Notes: generated by a model not told the origin, from the sequence alone. Positions 18,488 to 27,244 are shown, counted from the first letter of the stretch. The stretch is DNA of 64,000 nucleotides from Bradyrhizobium monzae (GCF_021458635.1 NZ_JAIRDQ010000001.1:1550001-1614000); one strand, 5' to 3'. Translations and numbers: made by a program.

Positions 18488-18515
18488 GGGCCGCGCTTCT
18501 CGCGAAGCGCGGCCC
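18488..18515 (-). terminator. Intrinsic terminator of flagellin gene 2
   Basis: A 12-bp perfect stem (GGGCCGCGCTTC and its complement) with a 4-nt loop lies 20 bp past the stop codon. On the minus strand it is followed by TTTCATTTT, which fits a rho-independent terminator. Confidence 0.85.
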
Positions 18516-18534
18516 CCTCAGATGGTGGTCAGGC

Positions 18535-19443
18535 TTAGCGGAACAGCGAGAGGATGCTCTGGCTGTTCTGGTTGGCGATCGAGAGCGCCTGGACGCCGAG
18601 CTGCTGCTGGGTCTGAAGCGCCTGGAGGCGGGTGGATTCCGCGTTCATGTCGGCGTCGACGAGCTGACCGACACCGCGACTCACCGAATCCATCAAGGTC
18701 TTGACGAAGTCCGTGTTGGTCGCGATGCGGTTCTTGACGGCGCCAAGATCGGCGGCGGCCGAAGCCACCGAATTGATCGCAGCAGTCACCTGCGTAATGT
18801 AGGTGCTGAGCGTGGCCTGGTCGGTCGCCGCGTCCGTCAGCGAGGTGATGTCGATCGTGTTGACCGACACACCGGCGCTCACCGTGTCCAGAATGCCGGT
18901 GGTGGACGTGCTGTAGAGCGAGTAGTTGGAGATCGTCAGGGTGATGGAGCCGATGGTCGGCGTGCCACCAACGCGGGAGAACGACGACACGAGGTCGAAG
19001 GTCGTCGGCGTTGCCGTCGTCACGCTCAGCCAGTTCACGCCGTTGAAGGTTGCCGCATCGGCGGTGCCCTTCATCTGCTGCTGGATCTGGGTGATGTCGG
19101 CCTGGATCTTGGTGCGGTCGATACCGGCAGTCTTGGCTTCAACCAGCAGCGCCTGGAGCTTGGTGAGGCCACCGGTGCTGTCACCGACAACCGCGGTCAG
19201 AGCAGTATATTCGGTATCGACGGTCGCAGCCGACAGACCGAGCGAGTCGGAGACGGCGGAGAGCGCAGCGTTGTCGGCACGCATCGAGGTTGCGATCGAC
19301 CAGTAGGCGGCGTTGTCCGAAGCCGTGGCCACGCGCTGACCGGTCGAGATGCGGTTTTCAGTGGTCTGGAGGCTGGAGCTGACGTTGCGCAGCGTCTGCA
19401 GCGCGGTCATTGCGGCGGAGTTGGTGAGAAGGCTAGAACCCAT
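18535..19443 (-). CDS. Flagellin (copy 2), lateral type
   Basis: 302 residues from the ATG at 19443, preceded by AAGGGACAT. Only scattered residues differ from copy 1 (for example GSSLL in place of SSSLL at the start, and a C-terminal Arg for Lys). The flagellin N- and C-terminal helices are intact. Likely exported by the type III system of this locus and polymerised into the filament. The gene has its own conserved leader and terminator, so the three copies are probably separate transcripts. Confidence 0.95.
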   Translation of the reverse strand: MGSSLLTNSAAMTALQTLRNVSSSLQTTENRISTGQRVATASDNAAYWSIATSMRADNAALSAVSDSLGLSAATVDTEYTALTAVVGDSTGGLTKLQALLVEAKTAGIDRTKIQADITQIQQQMKGTADAATFNGVNWLSVTTATPTTFDLVSSFSRVGGTPTIGSITLTISNYSLYSTSTTGILDTVSAGVSVNTIDITSLTDAATDQATLSTYITQVTAAINSVASAAADLGAVKNRIATNTDFVKTLMDSVSRGVGQLVDADMNAESTRLQALQTQQQLGVQALSIANQNSQSILSLFR

Positions 19444-19447
19444 TTTG

Positions 19448-19555
19448 ATGTCCCTTAGGATTGAGTTGTTTGGGGACATACCGGACTTGCACCGGTACGA
19501 CAGGGCGGCGTCATGCCTTTGGGCTGCGGAAAAGCGGTTAGGCCCAACCTGTCGT
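19448..19555 (-). promoter_or_regulatory. Conserved structured 5' leader of flagellin gene 2, with anti-SD
   Basis: Same element as before gene 1: an ACGACAGG/CCUGUCGU stem, the AAAGGCAUGA segment, the ACCGG/CCGGU hairpin and a terminal AUGUCCC. Here AUGUCCC (19479-19473) is perfectly complementary over seven bases to GGGACAU (19454-19448), the ribosome-binding sequence, leaving an 18-nt loop. Confidence 0.8.
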
Positions 19556-19570
19556 AGCGGCGACTGTAAC

Positions 19571-19613
19571 GCGCGAAGCTTGTGCGGGGCTTGTGGCTCT
19601 GTGTCCTGGCCGC
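19571..19613 (-). promoter_or_regulatory. Conserved upstream block, candidate flagellin promoter (copy 2)
   Basis: Counterpart of the block at 18391-18433, with CACAGAGCCACAAGCC on the transcribed strand at the same distance from the leader element. Support is the conservation between the two copies only. Confidence 0.4.
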
Positions 19614-19662
19614 AACAGCGCAGCCGAAATTGCGGCGTGCGCGGGACGTCACGTCAAACGAA

Positions 19663-19692
19663 AGGGCCGCGCTTCGCGAGAAGCGCGGCCCT
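19663..19692 (-). terminator. Terminator of flagellin gene 3
   Basis: A 13-bp perfect stem (AGGGCCGCGCTTC and complement) with a GCGA loop lies 20 bp past the stop. On the minus strand it is followed by a short T-rich stretch (TTCGTTT). The stem is almost the same sequence as the terminator of gene 2. Confidence 0.8.
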
Positions 19693-19712
19693 CCCCCAGA
19701 TGGTTTTCGGAC

Positions 19713-20618
19713 TTAGCGGAACAGCGAGAGGATGCTCTGGCTGCTGCCGTTGGCGATCGAGAGCGCCTGGACGCCGAGCTGCTGCTGGACCTGGAGAGCC
19801 GACAAGCGGGTGGACTCCTGGTTCATGTCGGCGTCGACGAGCTGGCCGATACCACGATCAACCGAGTCCATCAGCGACTTCACGAAGTCCGTGTTGGTCG
19901 CGATACGGTTCTTGACCGCGCCGAGGTTGGCGGCGGCCGAGGCCACCGAGTTGATCGCGGAGGTCACCTGCGCGATGTAGGTGTCGAGCGTGGCCTGGTC
20001 GGTCGCTGCGTCGGTCAGCGTCGTGATGTCGATCGTGTTGACCGACACGCCGCTGCTCACCGTGTCCAGGATGCCGTTGGTGGACGTGCTGTAAAGCGCA
20101 TAGTTGGAAGTGGTCAGCGTGATGGACCCGGTGGTCGGCGTGCTGCCGACGCGGGAGTACGACGACACCAGGTTGACTGTCGCCGGCGTGGCCGTCGTCG
20201 CGCTCAGCCAGTTCACGCCGTTGAAGGTCGCCGCATCCGCGGTACCCTTCATCTGCTGCTGGATCTGGGTGACGTCCGCCTGGATCTTGGCGCGGTCGAT
20301 ACCGGCCGTCTTGGCTTCGACCAGCAGCGACTGCAGCTTGGTCAGGCCGCCGGTGCTGTCACCGACAACCGAGGTCAGAGCGGTGTACTCAGTGTCGACG
20401 GTCGCAGCCGACAGACCGAGCGAGTCGGAGACGGCGGAGAGCGCGGCGTTGTCGGCCCGCATCGAGGTCGCGATGGACCAGTAGGCGGCGTTATCCGAAG
20501 CGGTCGAAACGCGCTGGCCGGTGGAGATGCGGGTCTGCGTGGTGGCGAGTTGGGAGCTCACAGACCGCAAGGTCTGGAGGGCGGTCATAGCAGTCGAGTT
20601 CGTAAGCAGGCTTGACAT
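19713..20618 (-). CDS. Flagellin (copy 3), lateral type
   Basis: 301 residues from the ATG at 20618, preceded by AAAGGGACAT. It is the most divergent of the three copies: differences cluster in the N-terminal helix (VSSQLATTQTRISTGQRVST), the centre and the C-terminal helix (LSALQVQQQLGVQALSIANG), but all flagellin hallmarks remain. It is first in the tandem array in transcription order. Its upstream region (20735-20857) is AT-rich and unlike that of copies 1 and 2, so its promoter may differ. Confidence 0.95.
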   Translation of the reverse strand: MSSLLTNSTAMTALQTLRSVSSQLATTQTRISTGQRVSTASDNAAYWSIATSMRADNAALSAVSDSLGLSAATVDTEYTALTSVVGDSTGGLTKLQSLLVEAKTAGIDRAKIQADVTQIQQQMKGTADAATFNGVNWLSATTATPATVNLVSSYSRVGSTPTTGSITLTTSNYALYSTSTNGILDTVSSGVSVNTIDITTLTDAATDQATLDTYIAQVTSAINSVASAAANLGAVKNRIATNTDFVKSLMDSVDRGIGQLVDADMNQESTRLSALQVQQQLGVQALSIANGSSQSILSLFR

Positions 20619-20623
20619 TGCGA

Positions 20624-20734
20624 ATGTCCCTTTATGTACGCGTTACATTTTCACGAGGGGACATACCGGGCTTTCACCGGTACGGAGGGGCGGCATCATG
20701 CCTTTGGACTGAATGGGTGGGTCCAACCCGCCGT
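20624..20734 (-). promoter_or_regulatory. Conserved structured 5' leader of flagellin gene 3, with anti-SD
   Basis: The same leader layout with sequence changes that keep the structure. The long stem is ACGGCGGG (20734-20727) with CCCUCCGU, which contains two compensatory A-U to G-C changes and one mismatch relative to copies 1 and 2. The UACCGG hairpin is intact. AUGUCCC (20664-20658) is perfectly complementary to the ribosome site GGGACAU (20630-20624). The 27-nt loop between them contains its own small hairpin (AUGUA/UACAU). Confidence 0.8.
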
Positions 20735-20857
20735 GCCGCATTGCTAGCACGCCGAATCTTGCTTCCGAATTAAGACGAACTTGAATTCTGTAGCAAAATC
20801 ATATGGTTAATATTACGCTTTGCTAACCTTAACCAACCATTAGGTCGACGATCGCTG

Positions 20858-21598
20858 CTACGAGAACGATCGCACCAGTCCGGAGGCGAGCAGGTTCCAG
20901 CCGTCGATCAGTACGAAGAACAGCACCTTGAACGGCAGCGCGAGGATCGACGGCGGCATCATCATCATGCCCATCGACATGGTCAGCGTCGCCACGATCA
21001 TGTCGATGACGAGAAATGGCAGGATGATGAGGAAGCCAATCTCGAACGAACGCCTGAGCTCGGAGATCATGAACGCCGGGATGATGACGCGCATGTCGAT
21101 GCGCTTGTCGTCGAACTTCCTTCGAAAGCTTTCCGCGGCGAGCGACTCGAACGTCTGCAGATCCTTGTCGCGGACATGCGCCAGCATGAATTCGCGGAAC
21201 GGATCGCTGATCTTCAGATAGGCCTCCTCCTCCGAGATCTCGTTCTTCATCAGCGGTTGCACGCCGGTTTCCCAGGCGCGATCGAAGGTCGGAGCCATGA
21301 CGTAGAAGGTCATGAACATGGCGAGGCTGATCAGCACGAGATTCGGAGGCGTCGTCTGCAGGCCGAGGCCGGCGCGCAGGAACGAGAGCGCGACGGCGAA
21401 GCGCGTGAAGCTCGTCACCATGATGAGCAGCCCAGGTGCGACGGACAGCACCGTCAGCAGCGCCATCAGCTGGATGATGCGGCCGCTGGTCGAACCGTTG
21501 CCCGGCGGCAGCAGCGAATTGAGATCCGGGATCTGGGCGAACGCTACCTCGGGCAGCACGACCAGCAGCAACGCAAGCAGCAGGACTCTCAATTTCAC
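20858..21598 (-). CDS. fliP: Flagellar export gate protein FliP
   Basis: 246 residues with a signal peptide, four membrane segments and the FliP signatures SVAPGLLIMVTSFTRFAVAL, FDRAWETGVQPLMKNEISEE and GFLIILPFLVIDMIVATLTM. It is the core of the FliPQR export gate. It overlaps the fliL stop by four bases and is the last gene of the flgB-to-fliP run. Confidence 0.96.
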   Translation of the reverse strand: MKLRVLLLALLLVVLPEVAFAQIPDLNSLLPPGNGSTSGRIIQLMALLTVLSVAPGLLIMVTSFTRFAVALSFLRAGLGLQTTPPNLVLISLAMFMTFYVMAPTFDRAWETGVQPLMKNEISEEEAYLKISDPFREFMLAHVRDKDLQTFESLAAESFRRKFDDKRIDMRVIIPAFMISELRRSFEIGFLIILPFLVIDMIVATLTMSMGMMMMPPSILALPFKVLFFVLIDGWNLLASGLVRSFS

Positions 21599-22038
21599 TG
21601 GATCACCAACGTCTCAATGATCAATTCGCGGACTTTGCCGGACGAGCGAATGCTGGCGCGTTCGGACAGGTCGTCGCGCAGATGCTGGAGCCCGCGCGTG
21701 CCTTCGAACTGCGTGACCGACGCCGACCGCAGATAAGTGACGATGTCTTCGCTGATATGCGCCGCCAGGATGCCGGCATCCTCGTCGCTCATGCTGTCGG
21801 TCACCATCGAGGCTTCGACCCGGGCCCAATTGTTGGCCGGCGCCGCCAGGTTGGTCACGATCGGAGACAGCTTCCTGAGCCGCGCGCTGCCGGAGTAGCT
21901 CGACGCGATCGGCGGCGGCGTGGCACCCTTCTTTGCATCGGCGACGCGTTCGGCGGCGGCGAACAGATGCAGGCCTGCCAGCGCGCCCGCGCCGATCGCG
22001 ACCAGGGTCAGCACGACGATCGCGGCCATCAGGCGCAT
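21595..22038 (-). CDS. fliL: Flagellar basal-body-associated protein FliL
   Basis: 147 residues from the ATG at 22038, preceded by AGGGGG; a GTG at 22056 is less likely. One N-terminal membrane segment (LMAAIVVLTLVAIGAGALAG) and a periplasmic domain with the FliL-like end GLQHLRDDLSERASIRSSGK. FliL supports stator function around the motor. It lies between flgH and fliP. Confidence 0.88.
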   Translation of the reverse strand: MRLMAAIVVLTLVAIGAGALAGLHLFAAAERVADAKKGATPPPIASSYSGSARLRKLSPIVTNLAAPANNWARVEASMVTDSMSDEDAGILAAHISEDIVTYLRSASVTQFEGTRGLQHLRDDLSERASIRSSGKVRELIIETLVIQ

Positions 22039-22068
22039 GACGCCCCCTGCTCCCACGGCGCGCGAGCC

Positions 22069-22764
22069 TCAGAACGGTGCGACGGCGTCATAGATCCGGT
22101 GCCCCCATCCAGGTTGCTGCACGTCAGACAGATTTCCGCGACCGCCATAGGACACGCGTGCTTCGGCGATCTTCTCGTAGGAAATCGTGTTGGTCCGCGA
22201 AATATCGCGGGGGCGCACGATACCGCCGACGTTGAGCACACGCATCTCCGTGTTGATGCCGAACTCCTGCGACCCGCTGATCATCATGTTTCCGTTCGGC
22301 AAGACGTCGGTGACGACGGCCGCGATGGAAAGCTTGATGTCCTCGGAGCGGTCGATCTGGCCGTTGCCTTTGATCTGGGTGTTGGTGTTGAGGTTAGCGT
22401 TGGTCTGGCCCTTGTCCTGCCATCCCGCGACGTCCATCAGCCAGTTCAGCCCGAACTTGATCTGGGAATCGCGCGAGCGGTCGGTCTTGTTGTCGAGCTT
22501 GGCCTTGTCCTGCATCGAGATGATCACCGTCACGACGTCGCCAATGCGCCGGGCACGAGGATCGCGGTAGAGATCAGTGCCGTCATCCCAGGTCGAGCGA
22601 TAGCTGACGGGCGTGCGCATGCGGGGCGTCACCGGGATCGGATCGGCCGGCACCCTCAAGCCACTGCCGACGGGCGACAGTTTCGGGCCAGTCAGGAGTT
22701 CTGCCGGATCATGGGAGCATCCGCCGAGAAGCACGAGCGACAGCAGAAGGATCGGCTTCTTCAT
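22069..22764 (-). CDS. flgH: L-ring lipoprotein FlgH
   Basis: 231 residues. A lipoprotein signal with lipobox LLGGC places the acylated Cys at residue 16. The family segments DLYRDPRARRIGDVVTVIIS and NMMISGSQEFGINTEMRVLN are present. It forms the outer-membrane L ring. Its ATG shares one base with the TAA of motE. Confidence 0.95.
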   Translation of the reverse strand: MKKPILLLSLVLLGGCSHDPAELLTGPKLSPVGSGLRVPADPIPVTPRMRTPVSYRSTWDDGTDLYRDPRARRIGDVVTVIISMQDKAKLDNKTDRSRDSQIKFGLNWLMDVAGWQDKGQTNANLNTNTQIKGNGQIDRSEDIKLSIAAVVTDVLPNGNMMISGSQEFGINTEMRVLNVGGIVRPRDISRTNTISYEKIAEARVSYGGRGNLSDVQQPGWGHRIYDAVAPF

Positions 22765-23522
22765 TACCTGGTCTTCCCGCCATCCACGCGACGCATTCCA
22801 CCGAGCAGGTCGGCGAGATGTGCTGCGCGCCCGGTCTCCATCTCGTTGAAAATTGCGCTCGAGCTCCTCGGGCTGAGCTTTGCGAGCACGGCCGCGGCCG
22901 TCTCGTCCGCCATGCCGGCGATCTGGGTGGCCGCAGCGTCCGGCTTCATGCGCGAATAGATCTCGACGACGCTGGCTTCCGCTTTCTTCAGGAAGTCGTC
23001 GCGCAGCGCCATCCACTTCTCGTATTCGGCGCGCTTGGCCTCGACCTCGGCGATCCGCTCCCGCAGCAGGCTCTCGGCCTTCTCCAGCTCCTTCAACTGC
23101 CAGGCGAGCCTGGCGTCGACGGCGGGATCCGCCACGTTGCTGCAAAACAGTGCAACTTCGTTGTCCCCGGGCGCGGCAGCTTGAGCCGGCGCCGGCTTCG
23201 GCGGCGCCGTGATGCTGCCGGACTTCGCCGGACGCGTCGGCACCGGTGCGGGGGCCGGCGCCGGCGGAGAAGCCTCCGTCGGAACCGCTCCCGTGATTGC
23301 GGAACGCGAATCTTCCGCGGCCCAGGCTGTTGCCCGTGAATTATCGCTCGGAACCGGTGTCGCCGGCGCATGCGGCTTCTGCGGTCCGGGCGCCCGTGCG
23401 CGCGCGAAGGAAAGCAGATTGAGCGGCTTCGGCTCGTCCAGCGCCAGCGCGGGCGATGTGCCTGCGAGCGCGAGCATCGCGGCCAGGACAAGAAGTTGCG
23501 CTATGTGATCCAGCTTCAGCAT
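22764..23522 (-). CDS. motE: MotE family protein (MotC chaperone type)
   Basis: 252 residues from the ATG at 23522, chosen because a signal peptide (LLVLAAMLALAGTSPALA) follows at once; an ATG at 23558 is possible, and neither has a strong ribosome site. After a Pro/Ala-rich linker comes a coiled coil (LAWQLKELEKAESLLRERIA) and a MgtE-N-like end (ADETAAAVLAKLSPRSSSAI). This is the layout of rhizobial MotE, a periplasmic chaperone for MotC. Between flgI and flgH, as in Sinorhizobium. Confidence 0.88.
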   Translation of the reverse strand: MLKLDHIAQLLVLAAMLALAGTSPALALDEPKPLNLLSFARARAPGPQKPHAPATPVPSDNSRATAWAAEDSRSAITGAVPTEASPPAPAPAPVPTRPAKSGSITAPPKPAPAQAAAPGDNEVALFCSNVADPAVDARLAWQLKELEKAESLLRERIAEVEAKRAEYEKWMALRDDFLKKAEASVVEIYSRMKPDAAATQIAGMADETAAAVLAKLSPRSSSAIFNEMETGRAAHLADLLGGMRRVDGGKTR

Positions 23523-23589
23523 CGGCTCGCGTGCGATTCTCGGTCGAGACCAGAGCATTGAGCGACCAAGCTTGCACGACGCTTATGCA

Positions 23590-24720
23590 TCATTGCACGA
23601 TGACTTCGGCCTGCAGCGCGCCGGCCGTCTTGATCGCCTGGAGAATCGCGATGATGCCGGACGGCTTCAGTCCGATCTGGTTCAGCCCGCGCACGAGGCG
23701 CTGGAGGTCGACACCGCTCAGGATCGCCACCTGCGATCCGGCCTCATTGGCCTCGACCACGGTCTGGGGCACCACGACCGTCTGGCCTTGCGAGAACGGC
23801 GCCGGCTGCGACACCACGGGCATCTCGGTGACGCGGACCGTCAAATTGCCATGGGTAACGGCGACAGTGGAGATTCGCACGTCGCGCCCGATCACCACCG
23901 TACCGGTCCGTTCATTGATCACCACCCGTGCCGGCGTGTCGGGCTCGACAGTGAGCTCGCCGATCTCGGCGAGAAAGCGGACCGGGCCGACATAGCGCGG
24001 CTTGGACAGTACGATTGTCCGGTAGTCGCGCTCGAAGGCGATCTGGGCGCGATAGCGGCCGCCAGCATAGCGATTGACGGCGTCGAGGATTCGCGTCGCG
24101 GTGACGAAGTCGGGATTTTTCAGCTCCAGCACCAGGTATTCCATCTCGTGGAGGCTGCCCTGCACCTCCCGCTCGACAAGCGCGCCGTTCGGAATGCGGC
24201 CCGCCGTCGGCGTACCCTGGCTGACGTTCTGGGCCTGGCCTCCGACGCTGTAACCGGCGACCGTGACCGCACCTTGTGCCACTGCGTAGACCGCACCGTC
24301 GGCCGCGCGCAGCGACGTCATCACCAGTGTGCCGCCGAGCAGCGACGTCGCATCTCCCAGGGACGACACCGTTACGTCCATCCGTTCGCCTGGGCCGATC
24401 GACGGCATCAGATCCGCGGTCACCATCACGGCGGCGACGTTGCGCGTGCGCAGCGTGGTCGGCCGCGACGAGTTGTTCGTGCTGGTGGTCTCGTTCCGGA
24501 CATTGATGCCCATGTTTTCGAGCATCGACTGCAGCGACTGTTCCGTGAACGGCGCGTTGCGCAGTGTGTCGCCGGTGCCGTTGAGGCCGATGACGAGTCC
24601 GTAGCCCACGATCTGGTTTTCGCGCAGCCCCTTGATGTCAGCGATGTCCTTGATGCGGACGGCGGCCTGGGCGCTGGCGGCGGAAACGATGAAGAGAAGA
24701 GCAATCAGAACTCTGGTCAT
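23590..24720 (-). CDS. flgI: P-ring protein FlgI
   Basis: 376 residues with a signal peptide (LIALLFIVSAASAQA) and the FlgI signatures VRIKDIADIKGLRENQIVGY, GLVIGLNGTGDT and IVVLSKPRYVGPVRFLAEIG-like segments. It forms the periplasmic P ring. The start overlaps flgA by four bases; the two are functionally linked since FlgA is the P-ring chaperone. Confidence 0.96.
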   Translation of the reverse strand: MTRVLIALLFIVSAASAQAAVRIKDIADIKGLRENQIVGYGLVIGLNGTGDTLRNAPFTEQSLQSMLENMGINVRNETTSTNNSSRPTTLRTRNVAAVMVTADLMPSIGPGERMDVTVSSLGDATSLLGGTLVMTSLRAADGAVYAVAQGAVTVAGYSVGGQAQNVSQGTPTAGRIPNGALVEREVQGSLHEMEYLVLELKNPDFVTATRILDAVNRYAGGRYRAQIAFERDYRTIVLSKPRYVGPVRFLAEIGELTVEPDTPARVVINERTGTVVIGRDVRISTVAVTHGNLTVRVTEMPVVSQPAPFSQGQTVVVPQTVVEANEAGSQVAILSGVDLQRLVRGLNQIGLKPSGIIAILQAIKTAGALQAEVIVQ

Positions 24721-25193
24721 GACCCGTCCGCGACCTTGACGGTGCCGTCCGGCTGGACGATGGCCCTGATCATCACGCCCGTGTCGGTGTTCCGCACGGT
24801 AATCAGCGAGCCAGGCGCGCCGGATTGCATGGCCGCGCCGTAAGCCACGATCGACAGACCGGAGTCTTCGACCACGACCTTGACCATGGCGCCACGGGCG
24901 ATTGTGAAGGGATCCTCGACCGAATTGGTTGGAATAGGCTGCCCCGGCAGCAGCGCCCGCCGCGCCATGCGGCCGACGAGAACCTGACGCCCTTCGATGA
25001 ACAAGGCGACGCCGAGCGCGTTCGCCGCAAAGTCGCGCTCGGTGATCATGTCGTCCCTGATCAGCTCGCCGGCGCGGATCGCGACCGCCGGCACGGGAAG
25101 CCGCCGCTCGTCTGCGGCGGCGAGCCGCGCGGAGATGAGAACCAGCAGCGCGGCGGCCAACCCGCGCGCGATCAGGCCCACCCTGTTCAACAT
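24717..25193 (-). CDS. flgA: P-ring assembly chaperone FlgA
   Basis: 158 residues from the ATG at 25193, where a signal peptide (GLIARGLAAALLVLISARLA) begins; a longer frame upstream would run into flgG. SAF-like region: VPAVAIRAGELIRDDMITER and RRALLPGQPIPTNSVEDPF, followed by GAMVKVVVEDSGLSIVAYGA. It is the short form common in alphaproteobacteria. Confidence 0.92.
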   Translation of the reverse strand: MLNRVGLIARGLAAALLVLISARLAAADERRLPVPAVAIRAGELIRDDMITERDFAANALGVALFIEGRQVLVGRMARRALLPGQPIPTNSVEDPFTIARGAMVKVVVEDSGLSIVAYGAAMQSGAPGSLITVRNTDTGVMIRAIVQPDGTVKVADGS

Positions 25194-25206
25194 CGGCACA
25201 CCGGAA

Positions 25207-25998
25207 CTAGCGACTGAGATTCTTCGATACCGTCTGCGCCATCTCATCCGATGCCTGGATGACCTTGGCATTCATCTCGTAGGCGCGCTGCGCCGAGATC
25301 AACTCGGTGATCTCCTTGACGGGATCGACGTTCGAGGCCTCGAGATATTGCTGGTTGATCTTGCCGTAGCCGGCATCGCCGGGGAGACCGACGACCGGCG
25401 CGCCCGATGCCGTGGTCTCGCGATAGAGATTGCTGCCCAGCGGCTCGAGGCCCGCCTCGTTGGCGAAATTGGCAAGGTTGAGCTGGCCGATCTGCCGCGG
25501 ATTGACTTCCGTGTCCAGCTTGGCGAACACCTGCCCGGTCTGGTTGACGGTGACCTGCACCGTTCCCTGCGGCACCGTGATGTTGGGATCCAGCAGGTAG
25601 CCATCCATCGTCACGAGCTGGCCGGTGGCGTTGGTGTTGAACGAGCCCGCGCGGGTGTACTGCACTTCGTTGTTCGGGCCGAGCACCTGAAACCAGCCGC
25701 GACCGTTGATCGCCATGTCATATGGATTGCCGGTCTGCGTCAGTGCGCCCTGGATGTGCAGCTTGCGGATCGCGGCCGACTTGACGCCGAGGCCGAGATT
25801 GGCGCCTTCCGGGATCGGCGAGGCGCCGTTGACATTCGCGACACCCTGCATGCGGTCCATCTGGTAGAACAGATCGGTGAATTCCGCGCGCGCACGCTTG
25901 AACGACGTGGTGTTGATGTTGGCGATGTTGTTCGCGATGACTTCGATATTGGTCTGCTGGGCATTCATGCCCGTGGCCGCGATGGCGAGCGATTTCAC
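25207..25998 (-). CDS. flgG: Distal rod protein FlgG
   Basis: 263 residues, normal for FlgG. N-terminus [20 protein letters not shown] with [21 protein letters not shown]-terminus [20 protein letters not shown]. The axial-protein motif and length separate it from FlgF (242 residues) and FlgE (414). It lies between fliE and flgA. Confidence 0.95.
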   Translation of the reverse strand: MKSLAIAATGMNAQQTNIEVIANNIANINTTSFKRARAEFTDLFYQMDRMQGVANVNGASPIPEGANLGLGVKSAAIRKLHIQGALTQTGNPYDMAINGRGWFQVLGPNNEVQYTRAGSFNTNATGQLVTMDGYLLDPNITVPQGTVQVTVNQTGQVFAKLDTEVNPRQIGQLNLANFANEAGLEPLGSNLYRETTASGAPVVGLPGDAGYGKINQQYLEASNVDPVKEITELISAQRAYEMNAKVIQASDEMAQTVSKNLSR

Positions 25999-26015
25999 AG
26001 CGTCATTCCTTCAGA

Positions 26016-26348
26016 TCAAATCGACATACGAACGACTTCTTGGTAGGCCTGCACGACCTTGTCGCGGACGGCGACCGCGGTCTGCAAGGCCTGCTCCGCC
26101 GACATCAGCGCCTCGACGACCTTCCGCGTCGATTCCTTGCCCTGCATCGCCGAGATCGACGCGCTCTCGCCGGCCTTCAGCGTGCCGATCGCGTCCGTGG
26201 TCACCTGCTTCATCACGGAATCGAAGCCGACGTCGTCGCCGGCCTGAACCGGAGACGACGCACTGGGCGCGATGGTCTGCGTTTCGGTGATGCGGGACGC
26301 CGCCGCCTGCCCAGCGGTGATCGCAGTGGATGAAATCGCTTCTAGCAT
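26016..26348 (-). CDS. fliE: MS-ring/rod adaptor FliE
   Basis: 110 residues. The C-terminal half has the FliE pattern (VVEALMSAEQALQTAVAVRD KVVQAYQEVVRMSI, split for length). It connects the rod to the MS ring. It lies between flgC and flgG in the flgB operon. Confidence 0.93.
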   Translation of the reverse strand: MLEAISSTAITAGQAAASRITETQTIAPSASSPVQAGDDVGFDSVMKQVTTDAIGTLKAGESASISAMQGKESTRKVVEALMSAEQALQTAVAVRDKVVQAYQEVVRMSI

Positions 26349-26350
26349 TG

Positions 26351-26767
26351 TCAGCTCCTCAGAAGATCGATGGTCATGCCGAGCATCGATCTCACCTGCT
26401 TCACGACCTGGAGATTAGCTTCATAGGACCGGTTGACTTCCCGCATGTCCGCCATTTCGATCATCATGTTGACGTTCGGCATCTTGACGTAGCCGGCCTT
26501 GTCGGCCGCGGGATGTCCCGGATCGTACTCGACACGGTACGGCGTGGTGTCGACCCCGATCTCCTTGACCTTCGCCAGCTGCGTGCCCGAGGCACGATCC
26601 ATCGCGGCATCGAAAGTGATCGTCTTGCGCTGATACGGATCGGCACCGGCGGTGCGTCCGGTCGAGCTCGCATTCGCGAGATTTTCCGAAACAACCCGCA
26701 TGCGCGTCGACTGCGCTTCGAGCCCGGAGCTAGCGACCGTCAACGAAGCCGATAGGGCGTCAAGCAT
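26351..26767 (-). CDS. flgC: Proximal rod protein FlgC
   Basis: 138 residues. N-terminal SGLEAQSTRMRVVSENLANA and C-terminal MIEMADMREVNRSYEANLQV are typical. Two bases separate it from fliE, 11 from flgB. Confidence 0.95.
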   Translation of the reverse strand: MLDALSASLTVASSGLEAQSTRMRVVSENLANASSTGRTAGADPYQRKTITFDAAMDRASGTQLAKVKEIGVDTTPYRVEYDPGHPAADKAGYVKMPNVNMMIEMADMREVNRSYEANLQVVKQVRSMLGMTIDLLRS

Positions 26768-26778
26768 GTCAGTTCACC

Positions 26779-27180
26779 TCAGGTCTTCGCGCTGGTCAGA
26801 ACCATGCGATTGAACGACCGCACGATCGCCGAATTCATCGAATAGTCGCGGTTGACGTCGCTGCCCTTGATCATTTCCTGCTCGAGGCTGACCGAGTTGC
26901 CGGAATGAACGACATCCCAGCTATCCTTCTTCGCGGTTGCCCGCGTATCGGTTTCTGCCGGGGACAGTTGCATATGCGTGGGCGAAGTCGTCGCGAGCCT
27001 GACCGGCATTCCGTCGAGCACCTTGTTGAATGGCTCGACGTCGCGCGCCTTGAAACCCGGCGTATTGGCGTTGGCGACGTTGGTAGCGATGGTCGACTGA
27101 CGAAGCTCGAGCCAGCGCGCCTGCGACGATGCGAGTTCGAAGAGATAAAGCGGTCCCACGACGGCCCCATTATGATTCAT
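26779..27180 (-). CDS. flgB: Proximal rod protein FlgB
   Basis: 133 residues. The motif TIATNVANANTPGFKARDVE near the N-terminus and the C-terminal LEQEMIKGSDVNRDYSMNSA are typical of FlgB. It is the first gene of the flgB-flgC-fliE-flgG-flgA-flgI-motE-flgH-fliL-fliP run; a 64-bp gap separates it from flhB on the same strand, so it may be co-transcribed with flhB or have its own promoter. Confidence 0.93.
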   Translation of the reverse strand: MNHNGAVVGPLYLFELASSQARWLELRQSTIATNVANANTPGFKARDVEPFNKVLDGMPVRLATTSPTHMQLSPAETDTRATAKKDSWDVVHSGNSVSLEQEMIKGSDVNRDYSMNSAIVRSFNRMVLTSAKT

Positions 27181-27244
27181 TGGAAAGAACCCTAGGGCGT
27201 TAAGCTTTCGTCAAGCTGTTGCGCGGAGCACCATCCTCGTAAAT

